NCBI GenBank assembly: GCA_941918925.1
Contig: OW799234.1
Coordinates: forward strand, 46,654,412-46,718,411
DNA length: 64,000 bases
Source: Phyto melanocephala
Taxonomy: Eukaryota; Arthropoda; Insecta; Diptera; Rhinophoridae
Direction: 5' to 3'
The notes beneath the pieces are model-generated. The model was not told where the DNA came from. It made no database searches and saw only the letters and a list, made by a program, of their open reading frames with translations. The position numbers were made by a program, and so were the translations under genes. Of this stretch, positions 58,060-64,000 are shown piece by piece; position 1 is the first letter of the stretch, and every line of letters starts with the position of its first letter.

Positions 58060-59089
58060 GTTCTTTAGATCATCTCTTAGTAGTACATGCGTTTCTTCAT
58101 CTGACGGTTCATTATTGGATTTATTGGATAGGAAAATATAAGGATTTTCATTTCTTTCTTGAGTTGTGGAACTGATAGAATGTTTTAGTGTATTCTTATT
58201 TTTTATTTTTTTATTTTAATTAATCTATTTCTTTACCTTGTACCGACCATTATATAAACATAAATATTACTTCTATATGTAAGTACATAATTTAGGGTTA
58301 TGGAAAAACAAAAAACATATAGACAAAACTAAAAAAAAATAATTGGAATAAAAAAGCAACGTGTCTTTGTTTAAGAAAATTTGTCAAATACTCTCAGTAA
58401 AAATAGGCAAACAACAAATACTAAATCAAACAAAAAACGTATCGATGTTGCAATAAAAAGAAAACACAGTTTATAATATTAATTTATTTATAAACTTACC
58501 TGATATTAAATAATACTAAATAATTTATATTGTACACGTGTTTATTTTAATTTAACTTTTTTACGAACTCCGGTATGTGCTTGCCTTTAAAATATACGAT
58601 TACAACTAAAACTCTTGCTATAATTATTGCGTCATCTAATTCTAAAATCGCTTATAATCGTTTATTTACTTTTAAAACCTTTGTATACTCGAAGAGAAAA
58701 TTACTTAAAATCTCTGGTTTCCGTTTACTGCATCCTCGTAAGCGAATAACTTAAATTTATTTTAAATTGATTTATCTCTGGCTTACAAAATTGCATCCAA
58801 GAAAGCATTTCAAATATGCGCATTAAGGAAACATGAAAATATTTTACTGCTTCCTAAAACTTAATAATTTTCTGCTGGGTAGTTAGTATTTTAAATATCG
58901 TTTACTCATTCACTATTTCATTCATTTAATCCATTCACTATGTGCATATCTATTACAATTAAGTACTCGTCAGTTTCAATTAAATTGCACAATTTTAACC
59001 ACAACCCTGTTCATATACATTTATGTATGCATGTGTGTTCATCAGAGAATTACATGTTCATGTATTATCTTGAATAACTTAGGTTGAAA

Positions 59090-59229
59090 ATAGCGTGGCA
59101 AAAGAGCAGTTAACATTGTCATTGCAAATTTGGACCGACGATGTCGCGGAGGCCATTTGGCCGATATTTTGTTATATACATAATTAAATCATACCAATAT
59201 TATCATAATAAAAAGAAATTACCACCCTT
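59090..59229 (+). mobile_element. Fragment of the family A-associated mariner-type miniature element
   Basis: GTGGCAAAAGAGCAGTTAAC, then TTGTCATTGCAAATTTGGAC, CATTTGGCCGATATTTTGTT and the terminal ACCACCCTTTA match the right half of the inserts in A1 and A2. It ends at TA (59230-59231), directly against C3. Confidence 0.65.
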
Positions 59230-59231
59230 TA

Positions 59232-60229
59232 TATATTTTCCAAAAACTTATGACTGAGGGAGTCCATTGTAAAATATCCGTCTGTCCGCGCTTCGTGTGT
59301 TGGTTAAAGTGTTTTTTTTAGAAGACCCCATATGTAGCACAGAGTTGTATCAAACTTTTGCAAATACCGGGAATGAATTGCTATTGAAATCTAGTACTTT
59401 CTGAGATATAAACACATTAACACAACTGCCTCAGTTTGTTTCTATACTTTTCCCTTAAAAATCAACACTTTTTAGCTCTAGGATAATTTATAGACACATT
59501 TGCTACTATTTGAAACTAATCAGCAAAGTTATAGGCAAAAATGTTTTTAAAAACTATATAAACATATTATTATTATATTAAATATGAAGTTACTTTAGTT
59601 CCTAAATAGTTTTTAAATACGCTAAAGACACTTAAATAAAATGTCAAGTCTGTTACAAACTAAGTGAGATATAAGCACAATAATACAAAGACTTTGGTGA
59701 TTTTGTTAAAAATTACAAAAATCGATTTTTTCAGCTTCTGGACGACATATACATAGATGTAAAAAAAAGAAGCGCCTTACTTGCAAAATATAATAAACTA
59801 TAAAAAAAATTAGTCTATTATGGCCGCCACTATAAAATGGCGAATAACTAATTTGTATATGGGTCAAAACGAGTATTTAAAAATGTACCCCTATCAACCC
59901 CAACAATATTGGTAACAAATGAAAGGGACTGCCCAGTAGTAAACTAGAAAAAAGGTAAAATTCAAAATTACGCTCTAATCAAAATTTAGAATATTTTTTT
60001 TCTTAACCTCATCGATATGGGTATAGATAAAGAGGGCTTGACTTATAAAATACAACTAACTATGTTAAAATTTAAAAATCAAATATGGCATCGGAAATAA
60101 TAAAGTAAAATGACGTATTACATTTAATATGAAATCTAGGTTAAGGTACGATGTGGTCACTGTACCCATGCACGTGATGGTAAGGAGTATTATCAGATTA
60201 ATCATGGCTGAATATAGCATTCATACTAG
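59232..60229 (+). repeat. Family C element, copy C3 (5'-truncated)
   Basis: The body matches C1 and C2: CCGTCTGTCCGCG, ATTGCTATTGAAATCTAG, TTTTTTCAGCTTCTGGACGA, GGCCGCCACTATAAAATGGC. It ends with a degenerate hairpin and tail (AGATTAATCATGGCTGAATA, then TAGCATTCATACTAG). Confidence 0.65.
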
Positions 60230-61094
60230 TTTTATTGCGTTGAATATTTGCTTTTTTGAACGAAATATGAGAAGTTAAGAAAATAAAAATACGAAAAATA
60301 TTTTACTAAATTTAACAACGTTACTCTCTGGTGTGCATAGACAGAAATTAGTGGTTGGTGTGGATGGTTGGGTGTATATGTATGTCTGTTGGTATTTAAA
60401 TATATATGTATGTATTTTCTGCAATAAAAATATATACTTTAGAAAGCCTGTGCGTGATAAAAAAATCTCGTTTAAAGTTTTTAACGGCATAAACACAATT
60501 TTAGGCCAACTTACTAGTGCACTATTAGAAGATAGCAAACAAACTTAGTGTTTAAACTGGTTAACTTGAGTAATCGCTTAAATTACTAGCAATTGTTTTA
60601 AATCGTAAAGAATGATTTTAAATGAATATGCAAAAGAATTATATACTCTATGTACATATATGGAAGCATGTTTGCATGTGTTTATGTATACAAAACCAAG
60701 TGTTGATAGTAGTGTAAAGTATTTTTTCCTCTTTTTTTGCTAAAGTTGTATTATAAAGCGCTTCATGGCGGCAAAGTTATGGCTAACACTTAATAAAGTA
60801 CTTAACTTTTGGAAAACAAAAAAATAACTTATAGGAAAACTTTAGTGTTTTGCTACGTTACATAAAAAATACGTTTGAAAAATATCGGGGGAACAGAAAA
60901 TTATTTTAATTGTTGTAAGTCTCTTAATTTTTTCATGGCTTATCTCTAAAATGATAATTGTTTCCCCTTAAAGTCGAAAGAAACATTGGCTAAAGGTTTT
61001 TTTATTAATAAAAAAATAGGGAAATTTTTAAGGTCTACCTACCAATTTCAGTTGAAGTAAAATACAGAAAAAAAAATTCCCTTGGCTATCAGTG
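60230..61094. other. No gene seen
   Basis: AT-rich with TATGTATG words. Overlapping open frames near 60275-60548 on both strands have no domain. Confidence 0.45.
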
Positions 61095-61821
61095 CACGCA
61101 AAGAAAAACCATAGTTACGACATGACGACGACGACGGTCATATTATTTTTTCTCAAACAATATTTGGTTGTCGAAAACAAGTAATAGTTATTTTTGTTTC
61201 ATTTCAATATATATTTTGTCACGATAATCAAGCATTTGTTTGAATTGTATCATTTAATGTTTACTTTTCGTAAAAATTTCAAAATGGTTATCATTTAAAA
61301 ATAGTATGATTTAAAAAAATTAATTTGACTAAAATTACATTATATTCAAAAGCATTATAAATCAAAAATAATCATTAAATAATAAATGAGATAACAGTAT
61401 GATTACAAATGAATCAAGCTATGATTTTTTTTTTAATAATAATTTGATTTCAACTGTTCTTCTTCTTGCTGAATAAATTTTTATTATTTGAAAAGTTTGA
61501 GATGTCAAAAATTTTGAAAAATTAAAGAAAAATTAAAAATGAACGAGAAAATGTAAAAAATATTGGTAAAAATATTGCAATTAAATTGGTAAGTACAATT
61601 AACATGTGTATTTTACAGCAAAAGACAATAATTTGCCGTAAAAAAGCAAAGATTGTCGATTTCAATTGTAATCATATATATGATTATTGAATGATACTTA
61701 AATTAAACATAATAATGATAACTGGTAACCATTATTATTTTTAACCATAATCATACAATTCAATCATAGTATGATTCCTTTCAATTATGGTTACCACAAC
61801 CATATTTTTTCTTTTCATGTG
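61095..61821. mobile_element. Candidate MITE with imperfect inverted ends
   Basis: The left end CACGCAAAGAAAAACCATAG approximates the inverse of the right end TATTTTTTCTTTTCATGTG. The interior has many ATGATT/AATCAT words, including ATCATAGTATGAT near 61770. No target duplication could be confirmed. Confidence 0.35.
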
Positions 61822-62405
61822 TTTCAAAAGGATTATGGGCATAATGTGAGACCTACAGTCGCCACAATTTTGTCTTTGAAGTCGTCCACGCTTAACGTAC
61901 TTATAATTAGCTATAGTAATTCAAAGGCGTAAAATTGCAGATAATTGTAAACAATAGACTGAACAATTTTTAAAAATAATACGTTCGCAAAATTTTTCCT
62001 TTACTAAGTCGATTGTTTGACAAGCTGACATATTTAATCTGTAACATTTTCTTCGGCGTCATGTTAAGAGATTCACTGATTTTTAAAGCTTATCCTTTTA
62101 GTCGAAAATGTGCCACTGCACAAACACGGCAAGTATGACGTAAAATTTCCGAATTGAAATACGATTTTCGAAATAAGTTTGTACAATACGCTTTAGCGTA
62201 CATAGAAAAATTTAAATATAAATTGAAAGTGATATTTATAATTAAAGTTTAGTTTAATTTTGCTCCGATCCGATTAATAAAATGATACTGGGAGTTATTT
62301 ATGCTGAATACATACTACATACATATATCATACATATTCATACATCGAACAGTTAGTTTTGGCATATTGACGTGCTGCCTAATAAAAATATAAAGATTAG
62401 ACATA
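61822..62405. other. No gene seen
   Basis: AT-rich spacer. Confidence 0.5.
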
Positions 62406-63095
62406 CACCCCTTTCGCACTAGGCAAGTCACTTGCTCAAGTTAGTTTTTTATTTTCTTTTATTTTCCTTTGAACTTGCTTTCACGTTCAGACTTAGCAAT
62501 TGACTTGCCCAAGTTTCGTTCTCTTTTACTTATTATACTCTTCACACAGTGAAAAAGGGTATATATAGGTTTGTCATTCCGTTTGAAATTTCTACAATTA
62601 TCAATTATCTACACATACTTACAAACGTGGTTAACTTGTTAGAGTGAGCCAAAAAATTTTTTTTATTTTATATATTATTCAAATTTTTATTGTTTTATAT
62701 TTAATTTTTCCTTTAATTTATTTTTTTTCAGACACATAAGTAAACTAAATTTATAATATTACAATTGGATGTTTTTATATATGTTTGTTTTTATATGTAT
62801 GTATGTATTTCATATAAGATAAATGGTGATATAAACAATTATTGTTGCATGACTACACGTTGTGAAGGGTATATAAGATTCGGCATGGCCGAATATAGCA
62901 CTCTTGTTTGTTTTTATTTCTTTTTTGTTTTTGGTTTCTCAACAAAAACTTGCTCGTACTTGCCGAGTACAGGCAAGTGTGTATTTAAATATGAGCAAAT
63001 TTCTTCCTATTAACCCGACCTTACCCCTTTTGTCTATAAACACAACACTTGCGCAAGTCTCTTGCGCAAGTGACTTGCCTAATGAGAAAGGGGTG
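62406..63095. mobile_element. MITE with ~30-bp inverted termini, interrupted by B5
   Basis: The left end CACCCCTTTCGCACTAGGCA continues AGTCACTTGC. The right end GCAAGTGACTTGCC continues TAATGAGAAAGGGGTG. Two mismatches separate the arms. ATA lies on both outer sides, a possible 3-bp duplication suggesting a PIF/Harbinger-like origin. Internal CAAGT/ACTTG words recur. Removing B5 leaves about 310 bp. Confidence 0.75.
62533..62910 (+). repeat. Family B element, copy B5 (internally deleted, both ends present)
   Basis: The head is TTATACTCTTCACACAGTG with GGGTATATATAGG. The 3' end is GTGAAGGGTATATAAG, the perfect hairpin ATTCGGC-ATG-GCCGAAT (62878-62894) and the tail ATAGCACTCTTGTTTG. It is 378 bp, so most of the body is missing. 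It is nested in the CACCCC MITE. Confidence 0.8.
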
Positions 63096-63215
63096 ATATG
63101 AAACCATAACAACAACGATGAAACACACTGTCAATGTCGCCCTGTCGTTTTAAAAAAATGTTTACATATGTAACTACGTATGATCTAACTTACCAATATT
63201 TGGTATATTTTGTTT

Positions 63216-63712
63216 TTATACCCCTCACACAGTGAAAAAGGGTATATATAGGTTTGTCATTCCGTGTGAAATTTCTACAATTTTCATTTCCGACTCCATA
63301 AAGTATATATTTTCTGAAAGCTTATGAATAGGGAAGTCGATTAAGCTCTGTCAGTCTGTCTGTCCGCCTGACCGTCTGTCCGTGTGTATGTTAAAATCAA
63401 CTTTTTGAAGCCCCCCGAAATCGCTCACACCCAGGTGAGGTATTTAAATATCAGAAATATTCGGGACTAGATCCGTATTGAAAATCAGAAACATCGGTTC
63501 ATAAACAACTGAGATATGAGCAAAAACCCACGACAACCTCGATTTTTTTCACAAAAACAACATTACAACAACAACATACATACATACAAACTTGTATATT
63601 GGTTAAAGTAAACGTGGGATCGAATCCCAGCTGAGCCAAACATTTTTTTTTTATTTTTTAAAAATTTTTTTTTTATTTTTTATTTAATATATTATTTATA
63701 TTTTTATTTTTT
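63216..63712 (+). repeat. Family B element, copy B6 (interrupted by A5)
   Basis: The head is TTATACCCCTCACACAGTG with GGGTATATATAGG; the body is like B1 and B4. The T-rich part after AGCTGAGCC passes straight into the TTTATACCCGCCACC head of A5, so A5 landed in the T-tract of B6. Confidence 0.75.
63601..63638 (+). other. tRNA T-arm-like segment in family B
   Basis: GTGGGATCGAATCCCAGCTG, followed by AGCC, has the stem-loop and TCGAATC loop of a tRNA T-arm. It recurs in B4 (plus strand 48020-48056, inverted) and, eroded, in B1 near 19866. It has no D- or anticodon arm next to it, so it is not a tRNA gene. Confidence 0.4.
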
Positions 63713-64000
63713 TTATACCCGCCACCAAAAAAATGGTGGGGGTATATTCATTTTGTCATTCCGTTTGTAACACATCGAAATATCCACTTTAGGCCCCATA
63801 AAGTATATATATTCTGAATCAGGGTTTGATTTGATGACGATCTAGCTATGTCCGTCCGTCTGTCCGTCTGTTGAAAGCACGATAGAGGTCGCACCGAAAA
63901 AGCTAGGGGGCTCAAATTTTGCCAGAATCTTTCTTATAGACAAGGTTTGTTTGGTTTTGAATATTAGGAAGAGAATATTAGGAAGAGAGTTATAGCTCGA
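63713..64000 (+). repeat. Family A element, copy A5 (head only; runs off the window)
   Basis: The 5' palindrome is TATACCCGCCACCA, loop A/T, TGGTGGGGGTATA (63714-63748). It is followed by the shared TTCATTTTGTCATTCCG, CCATAAAGTATATATAT and GTCCGTCCGTCTGTCCGTC order of A2, A3 and A4. Confidence 0.8.

Larger units (their letters stand above)
56685..58879. mobile_element. Candidate DNA transposon with CCCAGCA termini
   Basis: CCCAGCAAAAAG (56685 on) and the inverse TTTTCTGCTGGG (to 58879) are flanked by TA on both sides (56683-56684; 58880-58881). Inside are a long hairpin at 56701-56770 and minus-strand coding-like pieces (for example KDNYEKTIFFDQLRKSIRCA near 57510-57450, preceded by an acceptor-like TTTTAACAG). 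A MITE is nested at 57930. The short, imperfect termini make this tentative, and no transposase signature was recognised. Confidence 0.4.

Overview
The window looks like non-coding, transposon-saturated DNA from a dipteran fly. A calyptrate fly (blowfly or house-fly type) is my best guess. The DNA is very AT-rich and no long open reading frame belongs to a recognisable host gene. Every protein similarity I can support is a mobile-element protein: a two-ORF LINE, fragments of two other LINEs, and relics of Tc1, mariner and pogo transposases. I see no convincing host exon, rRNA or intact tRNA in 64 kb, so this is probably intergenic DNA or a very large intron. The species call is inference.

The best-preserved element is a minus-strand APE-type LINE (about 22616-28260). 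Its ORF2 (endonuclease plus reverse transcriptase, 22898-25705) is open except for one in-frame stop. Its ORF1 (25882-27910, coiled coil plus RNA-binding/FP-like C-terminus) is split by a 1,070-bp hAT-like element (26580-27649) with perfect 14-bp inverted termini and an exact 8-bp target duplication. Removing the element and one duplicate restores the ORF1 frame.

Most of the remaining repeat mass is three related families, here called A, B and C. They have different bodies but share ends: a 5' TATACCC palindrome and a 3' GGGTATA arm, then a 7-bp-stem hairpin (ATTCGGC/GCCGAAT) and a tail ending near CTTG. I read them as non-autonomous helentron-like (DINE-1/HINE-type) elements. Copies of A lie at 1-2493, 13497-14585, 34759-36903, 41193-43930 and 63713-64000; of B at 19506-20060, 20255-20522, 47765-48397, 49235-49340, 62533-62910 and 63216-63712; of C at 30314-30980, 32490-33315 and 59232-60229. 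A canonical Helitron with about five 121-bp tandem repeats is at 10296-11161.

Cut-and-paste relics fill the gaps: hAT-like elements at 3297, 26580, 41686 and 51930; a mariner-type miniature element that rides inside family A; a pogo/Tigger deletion derivative (15779-16423); a decayed mariner transposase (17195-18165); a Tc1-like element with both termini (38013-39434); another mariner-like transposase relic (39455-40250); and several MITEs with clear inverted termini. Nesting gives a relative chronology: A inside B, B inside a MITE, and hAT plus a hammerhead-like insert inside A. Paralogous copies preserve empty sites for several of these insertions.
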